64,000 nt of DNA from the NCBI RefSeq assembly GCF_017315985.1, contig NZ_JAFLVR010000030.1, forward strand, positions 1-64,000. The letters are read 5' to 3'. The stretch comes from Candidatus Enterococcus murrayae. GTDB lineage: Bacteria; Bacillota; Bacilli; Lactobacillales; Enterococcaceae. How positions within the stretch are numbered: the first letter of the stretch is position 1; each line of letters begins with the position of its first letter. The position numbers and the translations under genes are program-made. Positions 1-8,677 of the stretch are shown piece by piece. The notes below the pieces were generated by a model. That model was given only the letters and a program-made list of their open reading frames with translations, was not told the DNA's origin and did not search any database.

Positions 1-25
1 TAATATTTTACGAGGAGAATAGGTT

Positions 26-976
26 ATGAAGAAAATGATTTTAGATATTGATACTGGTGTAGATGATGCAATGGCGTTAGCCTACGCAGCAGGAGCGAAG
101 GAAGTAGAGTTGATTGGTGTCGTGGGAACTTATGGCAATGTGTATACCAAACAAGGGGTAACCAATGTTTTAAATCTTCTCGAAATGCTTGGGAGAACCG
201 ATGTCCCGGTGTATTTAGGAGAAGAGCATGCAATGAAGAAAGATTATTTTGATCGCCTAGAAATCAGCGCCAAAATCCATGGTCAAAACGGTGTGGGAGA
301 AATCCCTCTTAAGACTGCTCAACGAGAGGTTGAATCAATAGGAGGCGTAGATTTTATCATTGACGCTATCAAAAAATACGGCAGTGAGTTAACGATTGTT
401 GCGACAGGACCAATGACTAATTTAGGAATGGCACTTCAAAAATACCCTGAGATGTCTAATAAAATCGGTCAAGTAGTGATCATGGGAGGGGCCCTAACTG
501 TACCTGGCAATGTGAGCCCGTTTACTGAGGCAAATATCTCTCAAGATCCAGAAGCGGCTAAACTTCTTTTTGAAAGCGGTACCCCGATAGTTATGGTTGG
601 GCTAGATGTAACAATGCGCTCAGTACTCCAATATTCAGATACCAATCGTTGGAGAGAAACAGGTAGTCCAGCAGGAAGAAACTATGCTGATATTGTTGAT
701 TATTATATTCATATTCATGAGGAAATTGCGCCATTTTTAAACGGATGTTGCTTGCATGATCCATCAGCAGTTGCAGCAGCGATTCATCCAGAATATTTTA
801 CGACGCTTCCATTGTATATGACGGTTGAGACAGACGGACCATCTGTCGGCAGAACAATCGGAAGAACTGAGAAATTACGAGAAAAGAATCCAAATGTTTC
901 GGTATGCATTGGAGTTGATTCGGAGAAAGTAGTCGCTGATTTATGCGAAACGTTAGAAACACTATTTAAAAAATAA
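26..976 (+). CDS. Nucleoside hydrolase (inosine-uridine preferring family)
   Basis: This 316-residue protein belongs to the IunH/RihA-type nucleoside hydrolases, which split the N-glycosidic bond of ribonucleosides into ribose and free base in the cytosol. The N-terminus carries the family's calcium and ribose-binding aspartate cluster, DIDTGVDD (Asp7, Asp9, Asp13, Asp14). Further on there is a TGPMTNL segment and an HDPSAV motif near residue 250, both typical of the fold. Length is normal for the family. A GAGGAG ribosome site lies just upstream. The MFS gene follows after 15 bases, so the two are probably co-transcribed and may handle the same nucleoside or base. The exact substrate cannot be read from sequence. 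Confidence 0.93.
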   Translation: MKKMILDIDTGVDDAMALAYAAGAKEVELIGVVGTYGNVYTKQGVTNVLNLLEMLGRTDVPVYLGEEHAMKKDYFDRLEISAKIHGQNGVGEIPLKTAQREVESIGGVDFIIDAIKKYGSELTIVATGPMTNLGMALQKYPEMSNKIGQVVIMGGALTVPGNVSPFTEANISQDPEAAKLLFESGTPIVMVGLDVTMRSVLQYSDTNRWRETGSPAGRNYADIVDYYIHIHEEIAPFLNGCCLHDPSAVAAAIHPEYFTTLPLYMTVETDGPSVGRTIGRTEKLREKNPNVSVCIGVDSEKVVADLCETLETLFKK

Positions 977-991
977 TGGAGGGATACGACT

Positions 992-2389
992 ATGGAGGAG
1001 AAAGTTATGTTGAATGAACAGATACATTCGAATGTGAAAAAGCTGATGCCAAGTCTTTTGATCCTATTTGTTTTGTCGAACTTGATGGTTCAGGCATTCG
1101 TGACTGTTTCACCGTTGATTGCCACAAATTTCAATATTTCTGCTAGTACAGCAAGTATTCAAGCGACGATCACCACAATTACTTTAGGTGTTTGCAGTGT
1201 CATTTATGGGACACTATCAGATTATATTCCGGTCAAAAAACTGCTCATCTTTGGCATTTCTGTATTAAGTTTTGGTTCTATTCTGGGCTTTGTTTTTCAA
1301 GGGAATTACGGGATGATTGTTGTTGCGAGAGCGGTTCAAACAATGGGGCAGGCGGCCATAAGTTCTCTTTATTTGGTCATTGCATCAAGATATTTGGAAG
1401 GAAGCACCAAAATAAAATATTTTGCTTATTTTACAGCTTGTTTTCAATTGGCTCAGGCAGCAGGCGTTTTAGTGGGTGGTATCATAACGACTTATATTTC
1501 TTGGCAGTTACTGCTTCTGATTCCACTATGTTCAATTGTGTTCATTCCGATTGTTATGAGATACACGCCTGTAGAAGAGCAGGGAGAAAGAAAAAAAGTA
1601 GATTTTATCGGCTTAGTCCTATTTAGCGGAATGATTGTTTTGCTTACATTGTTCGTAGATGGCTTACGAGTTCCTTATCTAATAGGTATGTTTGCTTTAA
1701 CGTTGATTTTCTTATTTTATATTAGTCGAAATCAGCAGGCATTTATTACTCCTCAGTTCTTCAAAGAAAATAAGCGTTATTTTCGTGCACTCTACATGGT
1801 TATTAGTATTTATTTAGTCCAATTTGCTTTCTCTTTTGTCAGCACGTTTGTTGTGACAGATGGTTATCAAGAACCGTTGTCTTTGGTATCCTACATTCTA
1901 CTACCAGCGTATATTGCAGCAGCGATCATAGGTGGAATAGGGGATAAAATTACAAACAAGCTTGGTCGATTTAATACAATTCTTTTAGGAATATCCCTTA
2001 TTACGGCAGGTTTACTGATTGCAGGAGTATTCATTACACAAGGAAAAATAATTTTATCAATTAGCGGGATTCTATTTTTTGTAGGGTTCAATACTCTTTA
2101 TTCACCACTATTGGACACAGTAACAGGTACCCTTCCCTCGAATGAACTTGGTCGAGGCATTGGCTTGAATGATTTATCAATAAACATAAGTGGTTCATTA
2201 GGTGTAGCCATTTGCGGAAAGCTGATTGCCAGCAAAGCGGCAGATAAGATCAATCTACTCTCGACACCTCAAAATTTGCGCACATTTCAAACTATTTTCT
2301 TCCTATTAAGCATCGTTGGAATACTCGCGATAGTATTTTTCCAGTTCAATAAAAACAAGCTCAAGGTTGTACAGAAGAAGGATGCTTAG
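992..2389 (+). CDS. MFS drug/metabolite efflux transporter
   Basis: A 465-residue polytopic membrane protein of the major facilitator superfamily, most like the DHA2/TetL-type 14-helix exporters that move small molecules out using the proton gradient. The first periplasmic-loop motif A appears as GTLSDYIPVKK around residue 75, and hydrophobic helices continue to the C-terminus, which ends in a Lys-rich tail. Two starts are possible: ATG 992 with GGAGGG eight bases upstream, and ATG 1007 with GGAGGAG six bases upstream. It sits directly behind the nucleoside hydrolase and ahead of a strong terminator, so the two genes form one unit. A role in exporting a purine or pyrimidine product is inference only. 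Confidence 0.85.
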   Translation: MEEKVMLNEQIHSNVKKLMPSLLILFVLSNLMVQAFVTVSPLIATNFNISASTASIQATITTITLGVCSVIYGTLSDYIPVKKLLIFGISVLSFGSILGFVFQGNYGMIVVARAVQTMGQAAISSLYLVIASRYLEGSTKIKYFAYFTACFQLAQAAGVLVGGIITTYISWQLLLLIPLCSIVFIPIVMRYTPVEEQGERKKVDFIGLVLFSGMIVLLTLFVDGLRVPYLIGMFALTLIFLFYISRNQQAFITPQFFKENKRYFRALYMVISIYLVQFAFSFVSTFVVTDGYQEPLSLVSYILLPAYIAAAIIGGIGDKITNKLGRFNTILLGISLITAGLLIAGVFITQGKIILSISGILFFVGFNTLYSPLLDTVTGTLPSNELGRGIGLNDLSINISGSLGVAICGKLIASKAADKINLLSTPQNLRTFQTIFFLLSIVGILAIVFFQFNKNKLKVVQKKDA

Positions 2390-2410
2390 GTTTAGATTTT
2401 AATGATAGAG

Positions 2411-2448
2411 AAAAAATCATGATCCCAATTTCGGATCATGATTTTTTT
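2411..2448. terminator. Intrinsic terminator after the MFS gene
   Basis: A perfect 15-bp stem (2411-2425 with 2433-2447) has a 7-base loop and ends in a T-run, with a matching A-run on the left. It ends the nucleoside hydrolase/MFS operon and could also work on the other strand. Confidence 0.9.
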
Positions 2449-2641
2449 GCGATCAGAGCTATGGTAGAAGGGGTGAGCATGTGATGTTAAATAGCGTTTT
2501 TCAGTGAAATATTTTTTATTACTAAGTATTTATATGATATTTATCGAATTAAATAATATAAAAAGATATTTATTCGTTGACTTTGTTGTTTTGTAACCTT
2601 ACCCTAATACTAGATAATATTTATTATAAAGTGTAGATTGA

Positions 2642-2761
2642 AAAGAGAAAAATAGATGGTCATACTTCACTAAATCACGGTGGAAAAAAACAACATGGGT
2701 AGTGGTGTTTACTGATAAAACCGAGAATTTAATTACCACATATCCAGTTCCAAAACCATAA
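2642..2761 (+). pseudogene. Remnant of a polymorphic-toxin C-terminal tail (inferred)
   Basis: An open segment of 39 codons follows an in-frame TGA and has no start codon or ribosome site. It reads as a protein tail: RWSYFTKSRW, then KKTTWVVVFTDK, and ends in LITTYPVPKP before TAA at 2759. Aromatic and basic tails of this kind, ending close to a small gene with its own ribosome site, are typical of C-terminal toxin domains next to their immunity genes. The next gene starts only 19 bases after the stop. The upstream part of the toxin is missing. I cannot assign a toxin family, and this reading rests on composition and position. Confidence 0.45.
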
Positions 2762-2780
2762 TATCTGGTGGGAGGAAAAG

Positions 2781-3302
2781 ATGAGTAGAAAAAAGTATAT
2801 GCCAAAATTACTAAAAGAGTTTCAAGATATATATGAAAATCCCGATAATTTGAAAACTTTTTATATTTACTATATTTCCTTAGTAAACTTTGTTAAAAAG
2901 CATCCTAAATATTTTACTAAAAGTATTAAAGATGCTTGGGGATTATCTGAGTTAATGGCTATTAATCCGATGGAGTATATTGTCGAAAAGCCTGATTTAT
3001 CTTTAGGTATGGAAAAACGTGGAATAGGCAGTATAGATTTTGGAAGTGCAGATACCCTAGCAATGTCAATTAGTAGTACATTGTGGGACATGATAACAAT
3101 TTATTCAGAAAAAGAGTGCCCTTTTACACCAGACATGGAACTGCGATATGTAAAAAATGTCTCCGATTGTGGTTCTGAAACTATCATTTTGGAATGCTCG
3201 CAGTGTGGATGGACGGAGAACCTTAAGGGTGAAGAATACAAGGGGCCATTTGGTAAAATTCTTCCAGTAAATAAACAGGAACTTCAAAAGCTTAAATATT
3301 AG
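2781..3302 (+). CDS. Hypothetical protein, candidate immunity protein
   Basis: A 173-residue soluble protein that I do not recognise. It has an alpha-helical N-terminal half rich in Lys, Tyr and Phe, and a C-terminal part with a DCGSETIILECSQCGW segment whose three cysteines could bind a metal. No signal peptide or membrane helix is visible. GGGAGG lies 9 bases before the ATG. The gene follows directly on a probable toxin tail remnant and opens an island of small unrelated genes, which suggests an orphan immunity protein. That role is inferred from position only. Confidence 0.65.
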   Translation: MSRKKYMPKLLKEFQDIYENPDNLKTFYIYYISLVNFVKKHPKYFTKSIKDAWGLSELMAINPMEYIVEKPDLSLGMEKRGIGSIDFGSADTLAMSISSTLWDMITIYSEKECPFTPDMELRYVKNVSDCGSETIILECSQCGWTENLKGEEYKGPFGKILPVNKQELQKLKY

Positions 3303-3398
3303 GCACTGGACATAGAAGCTTAACAATATTGGATGTCTAGTATTCTGCGATTTAGATAACAAAATCAACTGTTTCCCAAAAAATAAAGGAGTTATGCA

Positions 3399-3992
3399 TT
3401 GATAAAGATTAATAAGGATGTTGTATACGTAGGATTTGCACCAGCAATAAAGCACTTTTTTATTGGCTATTTTGATTTTAAAGGGAAGACAACTAGAGCG
3501 GGATATTGGTGGGTTATGATTGGTTTTCTTATTCTGTCACTCTTTCTAATTCCCGTCGTAGGTTATCAAATTGCCATTATGATAAATATGATGATTCAAG
3601 GTGTTGACGATGAACTGGCTTTGGATTATGGAGCGAATAATTTGCTGATGTTAACAATTGGTGTACTGGTCATTTATCTATTATTTCTTTTTATTCCGAC
3701 GCTAGCTTTGCATGCAAGACGCTGTCGGGATGCTGGGTTAAGAGGACGAGGTTTTTTCGTATTATGGATCGTTTCTTTATTATCAACGCTATTCGCTTCA
3801 ATGGATTTTTTTCTTAATATATCATTGATCTATTTTTCTTATCGGTCTGGAGCGGATGTGGTTTTTGTGTATATGAATTATATTATCGGACTATTCTTTT
3901 TTATTTTAACTCTTCTTCCTTCAGACTTTTTAACTACTAGTAGCAAAAATAAATTAGTGACCTTTTTTCTGAGAACGAAGGACCTGCAATAG
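3399..3992 (+). CDS. DUF805 family membrane protein
   Basis: A 197-residue integral membrane protein of the DUF805 (YhaH-like) family, whose function is unknown. The family signature is visible: an FDFKGKTTRAGYWW entry before the first helix, and an ARRCRDAGLRG loop between helices 2 and 3. About four hydrophobic segments can be seen near residues 38-60, 85-108, 120-140 and 155-178. The start is TTG at 3399, with AAGGAG seven bases upstream; the nearby ATG at 3394 runs into a stop after two codons. It stands alone between two hypothetical genes of the accessory island. Membrane proteins of this class can be associated with toxin loci, but no such role is shown here. Confidence 0.75.
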   Translation: MIKINKDVVYVGFAPAIKHFFIGYFDFKGKTTRAGYWWVMIGFLILSLFLIPVVGYQIAIMINMMIQGVDDELALDYGANNLLMLTIGVLVIYLLFLFIPTLALHARRCRDAGLRGRGFFVLWIVSLLSTLFASMDFFLNISLIYFSYRSGADVVFVYMNYIIGLFFFILTLLPSDFLTTSSKNKLVTFFLRTKDLQ

Positions 3993-4184
3993 AATGACAG
4001 CTAGATTCGTGAAGTTGAAAGTGGGAAGGGGATAGTAAACGATCAATCATAAGAGTTTTCTCTATTACAGACACACGTCCATTTCAAATGGAAAACATGA
4101 AATAAGTAGAAGACGAGAATAATTTGGTACATTTTAACTTTTTAGGGTGAAAATATTTTTATCGATGTTACAAAGGTGGGGAAA

Positions 4185-5432
4185 ATGAAAAATTTAAATG
4201 TTATACGGTGGGGGCTTTCGATAGGAGTCACTTTATTAATGTGGTATTTTTTAACGACGGTGCAAATCGGCAGTGTCTATGATGGATATTTCGGTATTTA
4301 TGATCTTGTATGGTTATTACCCAGTTTTGCTCTTTTAGCTGGCCTACAAGTGATTATCCACGAAGCTGGACATGCGCTTTTCGGCAAATTGACGGGCTAC
4401 AGAATGAACAGCTTTCGGATATATACACTTATGTGGATCTGGCAACCGGATGGCAAAATAGCTTTCAAACAATATTTTAATGCGAGCGCGGATGGACAGT
4501 GCTTAATGGCACCGCCAGATTATAGTGAAAATGAATGGCCGTTTCGTTGGTATCTGTCAGGTGGCGTGCTGTTGAATTTGCTTGTGAGTATTTTTGTTCT
4601 AGTGGCTTTTGATCTGTCATGGGTTACATTAATCTTTTCTTGTGTGGGACTTGATTTTGCTATAATTAATGGGATTCCCGCGGAGCATAACGATGGTAAA
4701 ACTTTGTTGCTGGCTTCGCAACAGAAAGGATATCGCTATTTACTCTATTTGGAGCTGAAAGTGAACCAATTACTTAATAAAGGTCTGGTATTTACTGAGA
4801 TGCCGAGGCAATATTTTGAGAAAATAGAAACGGGTTCTATGCGCACACATCTTGATGATAGTCATGATCTATTGCGAGTATCCTATTTTTTTGATACAGA
4901 ACAATGGGATAAGCTTGAGCTGGAACTGGAAAATCTTTGGCAGCAACTAGATAAGGTCGCTCCAATTTATCGAACTAAAGTTAAAGCAGAATTTTTGTTT
5001 TATCTCTTGATTTTTCATCCTGATGATCCACGAATTGAAGAGATTTGGCAAGATAAAAAATTTCGAACAATCTTGCAGTTAGAAGATCCGATAGTTCCTC
5101 GATTAAGAGCAGCTTTTCTTTATTATAGAGAAAAAAATCTTTCGGATGCTTTAGATACTTTGAAAAACGGGGAAAAGTTTTTTGCGAACTCGCATACATT
5201 AGGTGATCAAGAAAGGGAAATTCAATTAGCTCATTGGTTAAGGAAGCGGATGATGAAACAGGGGACTTTATCTGATGAAATAGATACCTCTCAAATAGTC
5301 AATAAAGTCGACGATTTGGATAAAGCCGAAGATAGAAGATCCTTAATCATGTTTGCCATTTTAATGATTGTTTTGGTTGCAATAGCTCATTGGGCTTGCA
5401 TTTTCTTTGTGGACTTAGTCAGCATAAAGTGA
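4185..5432 (+). CDS. Site-2-protease-like (M50 type) membrane metalloprotease
   Basis: A 415-residue membrane protein with the two signatures of M50/site-2 zinc proteases: HEAGH at residues 59-63 inside a hydrophobic helix, and NGIPAEHNDG near residue 161-170, which matches the third-ligand Asp region. Such enzymes cut substrates within the membrane. After the catalytic part comes a hydrophilic helical region (about 180-385) and one C-terminal transmembrane helix. The extra soluble region is unusual and may bind a partner. I chose ATG 4185 because AAAGGTGGGG lies at 4172-4180; a GTG at 4176 lies inside that site. It is monocistronic as far as can be seen. The substrate is unknown. Confidence 0.72.
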   Translation: MKNLNVIRWGLSIGVTLLMWYFLTTVQIGSVYDGYFGIYDLVWLLPSFALLAGLQVIIHEAGHALFGKLTGYRMNSFRIYTLMWIWQPDGKIAFKQYFNASADGQCLMAPPDYSENEWPFRWYLSGGVLLNLLVSIFVLVAFDLSWVTLIFSCVGLDFAIINGIPAEHNDGKTLLLASQQKGYRYLLYLELKVNQLLNKGLVFTEMPRQYFEKIETGSMRTHLDDSHDLLRVSYFFDTEQWDKLELELENLWQQLDKVAPIYRTKVKAEFLFYLLIFHPDDPRIEEIWQDKKFRTILQLEDPIVPRLRAAFLYYREKNLSDALDTLKNGEKFFANSHTLGDQEREIQLAHWLRKRMMKQGTLSDEIDTSQIVNKVDDLDKAEDRRSLIMFAILMIVLVAIAHWACIFFVDLVSIK

Positions 5433-5751
5433 TAACGCTAACAAAAAGAGAATACGTTTTCTTGCGGAAAATTTTCGGATTAATAAAAGAGAGTAAAAGT
5501 TGACATTAAAAATGACAAGTCAAACTGAGACAGATTCCGACTAATGCATGCAATTAATGGATGTTGGTATTACTAGAAAATAGATAAAGAGAATAGTTCT
5601 TTATTCCAAAAGCAAATATGACGAATAAATAGTTTTCTTTGTTTTATCTTTATAAAAATTACATTTTACATTATTAATTACTTTGGAATTAGTGTAAACT
5701 ATAACTAAAGTCGAAAGAGTGTTCAAAATTAGAATGTTGGGAGAATACAGG
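5433..5751 (+). other. AT-rich intergenic stretch before the first lipoprotein gene
   Basis: About 320 bases with no credible gene. It is very AT-rich near its right end, where the promoter of the lipoprotein gene must lie, but no single -35/-10 pair stands out. A GGGAG ribosome site at 5739-5743 serves the lipoprotein start at 5752. Confidence 0.5.
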
Positions 5752-6360
5752 ATGAAAAAATGGGTTGTTTTTGTAGGAATGGTAGCGGTTTTAGCAGGAT
5801 GCGGTTCCGATGGAGCAAAGGAAACGAGTGAATCAGAGAAAAATACTAAGTCGGCCTCTACGACAGAGGTTTCTAGCTCTACGACCGTTCAATCATCTTC
5901 AGAAAAGAAGATTGAACTAAAGGACGTCGATTTCCAAGTTGAGGGAACGAATTATAAAATGAAAATTGTGGATAGATGGGATGTCGTTGAAGACGAAGAG
6001 TTCTCATTTGCTGCTGAAAACGAAGATAAAGCGGAATACATGATGGTAACTGGTGTCAAAAAGACGGATGTCGAGAATTTCGATGCTATAAAAAAAGCAA
6101 TGAAAGAGGACATGAAGTCTGATGATGAATTCCATATCAAAGAAGAAACAATTAAAGAAGAACCGTATCAAACATCTCATTATGCAGGTGAATTATACAG
6201 CTTTATTGGGAATACTGAGGGAGTAAAAGCAGAAGTTCGTTTTTATTTTTTAGAAACAGAGACAGAGTATGTTGTTCTTAATGTGATAGGGCTACCTTCA
6301 TTCTTTGAAAAGAATAATGATTTAGTCACTGAGATGTTAAATTCATTTGTAGCTGGATAA
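5752..6360 (+). CDS. Small surface lipoprotein, PsbP-like
   Basis: A 202-residue lipoprotein. The signal peptide MKKWVVFVGMVAVLAGC ends in a lipobox with Cys17, so the mature protein is tethered to the outer face of the membrane. A Ser/Thr/Glu-rich linker (about 20-60) leads to one compact alpha/beta domain of about 145 residues. The general pattern resembles PsbP/Mog1-type lipoprotein domains and is shared with the lipoprotein at 14265, which looks like a distant paralogue. The ATG at 5752 was preferred over an upstream start because it begins the signal peptide and follows GGGAG. A strong terminator follows. The function is unknown. Confidence 0.78.
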   Translation: MKKWVVFVGMVAVLAGCGSDGAKETSESEKNTKSASTTEVSSSTTVQSSSEKKIELKDVDFQVEGTNYKMKIVDRWDVVEDEEFSFAAENEDKAEYMMVTGVKKTDVENFDAIKKAMKEDMKSDDEFHIKEETIKEEPYQTSHYAGELYSFIGNTEGVKAEVRFYFLETETEYVVLNVIGLPSFFEKNNDLVTEMLNSFVAG

Positions 6361-6455
6361 GACAAAGGCATCGTTTCGATAGGAACCCAATTTTTCTTGT
6401 TTTACCAAAAATTGGCGAAAAAGTCTTTATGTATGTTGAAAGATCTTAACGTATT

Positions 6456-6500
6456 AAAAACCAATACTCTTAAAGTTTTTATTAGGAGTATTGGTTTTTC
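6456..6500. terminator. Intrinsic terminator after the lipoprotein gene
   Basis: A perfect 14-bp stem (6456-6469 with 6486-6499) that extends further through a G-T pair, with an A-tract on the left and a T-tract on the right. It lies about 95 bases past the lipoprotein stop. Confidence 0.88.
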
Positions 6501-6590
6501 TACTATTATTGATTGAGATCAACAGAATGACAGGGAGAAGAAAATAGGCTAGTCATTTCGCAAATGTCTAATAACTCGGGATCTACACGC

Positions 6591-6638
6591 CAAATAGCTT
6601 AAATTATATTGTGAGTTTAAGCCATTTAGTGTTTTTTT
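6591..6638 (+). terminator. Weak terminator-like hairpin
   Basis: The arms 6591-6603 and 6616-6628 pair with few mismatches and a T7 tract follows at 6632-6638. No intact gene ends just before it, so it may belong to a lost gene. Together with the coding remnant at 6677-6793 it accounts for the 490-base stretch 6361-6849, in which I see no intact gene. Confidence 0.45.
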
Positions 6639-6676
6639 CGTATGGTTTCGTATGGTTTAGAACAGATGGAATATAG

Positions 6677-6793
6677 TGCAAAGCTCAGAAAAAATCTGTT
6701 TTTAAAATTTCGCTGACATCAGGAAGAGGGACTTTTCGTGAATTATTTTTCTTTTATGAAAAAATCGATATTTTATTTGGGGATAATCAATAA
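6677..6793 (+). pseudogene. Protein-coding remnant, copy 1 (GTFRELF repeat)
   Basis: After an in-frame TAG, 38 codons stay open to TAA 6791 without a start or ribosome site. The reading includes SLTSGRGTFRELFFFYEKID and ends in LFGDNQ. The same frame is found again at 13112-13201. Bases 6715-6769 match 13129-13183 with only six differences in 55. This looks like the tail of a protein whose gene has been lost, left upstream of an intact small gene in both places. I do not recognise the family; a discarded toxin or secretion-substrate tail is a reasonable guess. Confidence 0.45.
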
Positions 6794-6849
6794 CGCAATA
6801 AACTAGTCAATTAAAACAAAAATCAATGGAGTGAAAGGGTGAGGGAGCT

Positions 6850-7599
6850 ATGGTCAGTCATTTTTCAACAATTGGATTACCGCTTAATTCTAACGAGGAG
6901 TTTATGGAATACGCCAAGTTCGTTTATGAATCTGGAGAGAAAATCAAAGCTGGTCAGAGGTCTTATTTAAAATTAGCGCTTGGAGAAGGAATTGAGTTAT
7001 GGGGACAAGTAGACGAGGATAATGAAATGATTGGTCTGAATCCGCATTTTAGAGGAAATGCGGTCTCAATTGTTCGTTTAACAGAAAAGATCAATAATCC
7101 TGCTGCTACGGTTTTGGATGGACAAATGTATGGTGAAGCTGAACCGAGTGAAGATGGAGGCTTCACCTACCCTTTCGTCTTTGATATGCCGGATGCCGCT
7201 CTGCATGAGTTGAGCTTTCCCGTGATTAAAAAGGTTCAGCTAGCGGCTTTTGCTCATGAGTTGACCATTTATACCAATGAGGAGAACTATAAGCAAGCCC
7301 AAGAAAGTGAAGGAGGAGTAAATTTTGCAACAGAATTTTTTATTCCTTCCGGTCTATTCAGCGAGGAAGAGCCAGATTTTGTGCCAGACTCCACTGCAAT
7401 TTTTGGTGGGCGAGTGTTGACCGTTAAAAAAATAAAAAATTCTCACACAGCTGAATTTTTCTATTATGCTAAGGTCAAGACCTTGGGAGGAGAAATTGAT
7501 GTGGTCATGGACCCAGAGCTAGTGACTGAAAAAATTACGGATCAGAGTATCCTCTCGGGGTCATTTTGGTTAACAGGTCAACTACTTCATGATTTATAG
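6850..7599 (+). CDS. Hypothetical protein of the island, candidate immunity protein
   Basis: A 249-residue acidic soluble protein with no signal peptide or membrane helix. The N-terminal half contains a KLALGEGIELWGQVD strand pair, and the C-terminal part a strand-rich region closing with an SGSFWLTGQL motif of a kind seen in immunity-like and DUF proteins of Firmicutes. I cannot name the family. A GTGAGGGAG ribosome site lies just before the ATG. The gene begins directly after a coding remnant, repeating the pattern of remnant followed by an intact small gene seen at 2642/2781 and 13112/13273. Confidence 0.65.
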   Translation: MVSHFSTIGLPLNSNEEFMEYAKFVYESGEKIKAGQRSYLKLALGEGIELWGQVDEDNEMIGLNPHFRGNAVSIVRLTEKINNPAATVLDGQMYGEAEPSEDGGFTYPFVFDMPDAALHELSFPVIKKVQLAAFAHELTIYTNEENYKQAQESEGGVNFATEFFIPSGLFSEEEPDFVPDSTAIFGGRVLTVKKIKNSHTAEFFYYAKVKTLGGEIDVVMDPELVTEKITDQSILSGSFWLTGQLLHDL

Positions 7600-7626
7600 C
7601 TCAATGAAATCGATAGTAATTGATAA

Positions 7627-7831
7627 ATGATTAAAAAAGCTGCTGAATAAGACTGATGATGAAATAAATGAAAATGATGTGTATACGATGTTTTCTCAAC
7701 AAGAATTAGAAGAGTTAGCCAAAGCACCAACTGATAAGCATAAAGGTGAGCTAACAGAATTACTGGCTTATATAGGCAACGGAGGTGTTTTATATGAATA
7801 TTTATTTACTAGAGTATTACGAAGAGATTGA
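7627..7831 (+). pseudogene. Frameshifted small gene
   Basis: ATG 7627 opens as MIKKAAE and stops, but the +2 frame from 7631 stays open for 66 codons and reads LKKLLNKTDDEINENDV, then MFSQQELEELAKAP and so on to TGA 7829. Removing one G after the A6 tract would join them into a protein beginning MIKKLLNKTDDE. There is no clear ribosome site, and the 3' end overlaps the next gene. I read it as a decayed small acidic protein, perhaps an old immunity gene. A sequencing error in the homopolymer is possible. Confidence 0.4.
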
Positions 7832-8009
7832 TCATGGGAATTTTGAAACGGAAGAATATAATCTCATAGGAATATACTTAACAGAAATAGAAGCCAAAAA
7901 TGTCAAGAAAGAAATAATTAAAGAGAAACGAATCAATGAAGAGTATCTTTATGTGAGTGGTGCTAGAATGGGCAAAATCCAATGGGAAGGAGGTTTTGTA
8001 TATGTCTAA
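7794..8009 (+). CDS. DUF7336-like small protein
   Basis: A 71-residue cytosolic protein that resembles the small family I recall as DUF7336: an opening MNIYLLEYYEE strand, a central IGIYLTEIEAKNVKKEI helix, and an aromatic tail. It is closely similar in layout to the proteins at 8002 and 13867. GGAGG at 7781-7785 points to the ATG at 7794 and not the GTG inside the ribosome site. It overlaps the next gene by 8 bases, so the two are translationally coupled and probably arose by tandem duplication. The function of the family is unknown; it occurs in immunity-gene arrays. Confidence 0.6.
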   Translation: MNIYLLEYYEEIDHGNFETEEYNLIGIYLTEIEAKNVKKEIIKEKRINEEYLYVSGARMGKIQWEGGFVYV

Positions 8010-8229
8010 ACCAAAAGTGATATTTGTGCTGTATCATATATACAATCGAACCTTCGACGGTGTTGCTTGGCGAGAAAGCAAGAGAATAGGTTTTTTTAAT
8101 ACAAGAAAAGAGTGCAAGGATGTCATTGAAACAATGAAAGATTCTAAAGGTTTTAGAGATCATTCAGTAACGTGTTTTAAAATATTTGAATATGAGATAG
8201 GTAAAACCTATTGGCAAAACGAATTTTAA
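8002..8229 (+). CDS. DUF7336-like small protein, tandem paralogue
   Basis: A 75-residue protein that starts MSKPKVIFVLYHIYN and carries the same plan as its neighbour: a first strand, a GFFNTRKECKDVIETM helix, and a final FEYEIGKTYWQN segment that matches the YEIDRDHWTEGF ending of the protein at 13867. GGAGG at 7988-7992 serves ATG 8002. A longer reading from 7957 would ignore this site and lie almost wholly inside the upstream gene. The 8-base overlap implies coupled translation. The function is unknown. Confidence 0.58.
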   Translation: MSKPKVIFVLYHIYNRTFDGVAWRESKRIGFFNTRKECKDVIETMKDSKGFRDHSVTCFKIFEYEIGKTYWQNEF

Positions 8230-8425
8230 ATCTGTATAGTCTATCGTTTAAAATCGCTAAATGAATGAAACTTTATAAAAATATTTTTAGAAGTAATGGG
8301 AGAAGAAGTGGATATAGGAGATTTATGCCTGCTGTATTTTAACAACTTGAAGCATCGGTTACTATGACCTTGCGGTGATGTGGAGGGATATTTTCTAAGA
8401 AATTTGATATCTATTTAGTTGGCGA

Positions 8426-8572
8426 ATGAGAAAATTAATTACTGGACCAGCATATAATGATTATGACCGACTTTTAGAGAGTGAGTATATTATGAAAATA
8501 GGATGCGTTTGTGGAAACATACTGAACGATGAAAACTTAGAGACTACAACCCCTCTAATAATTTTTCCTTAG
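8426..8572 (+). pseudogene. Truncated CxCG small protein, within a gene-free stretch
   Basis: A 48-codon reading contains an internal start at 8492 giving MKIGCVCGNILNDENLE, then stops at TAG 8570. The Cys-x-Cys-Gly opening resembles a family of small Firmicutes proteins that begin with CxCG and are normally over 100 residues, so this is probably a stump. There is no good ribosome site. The surrounding 8230-8677 holds other short open bits, such as a 23-codon piece from 8298, but no intact gene. Confidence 0.35.
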
Positions 8573-8677
8573 AAATTTTTAGAATGACTGATTCCATAAA
8601 CTTTTTAAGAGACTGCTGATATTGGATCGAACTGGAAATAATTAATAGGAATTGCATGTACGCAGAGGTGGATAAAA

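Noticed and set aside
1192-1626. 144-codon frame inside the MFS gene
   Set aside because: Shadow frame of the transporter; cysteine- and serine-rich with no start site.
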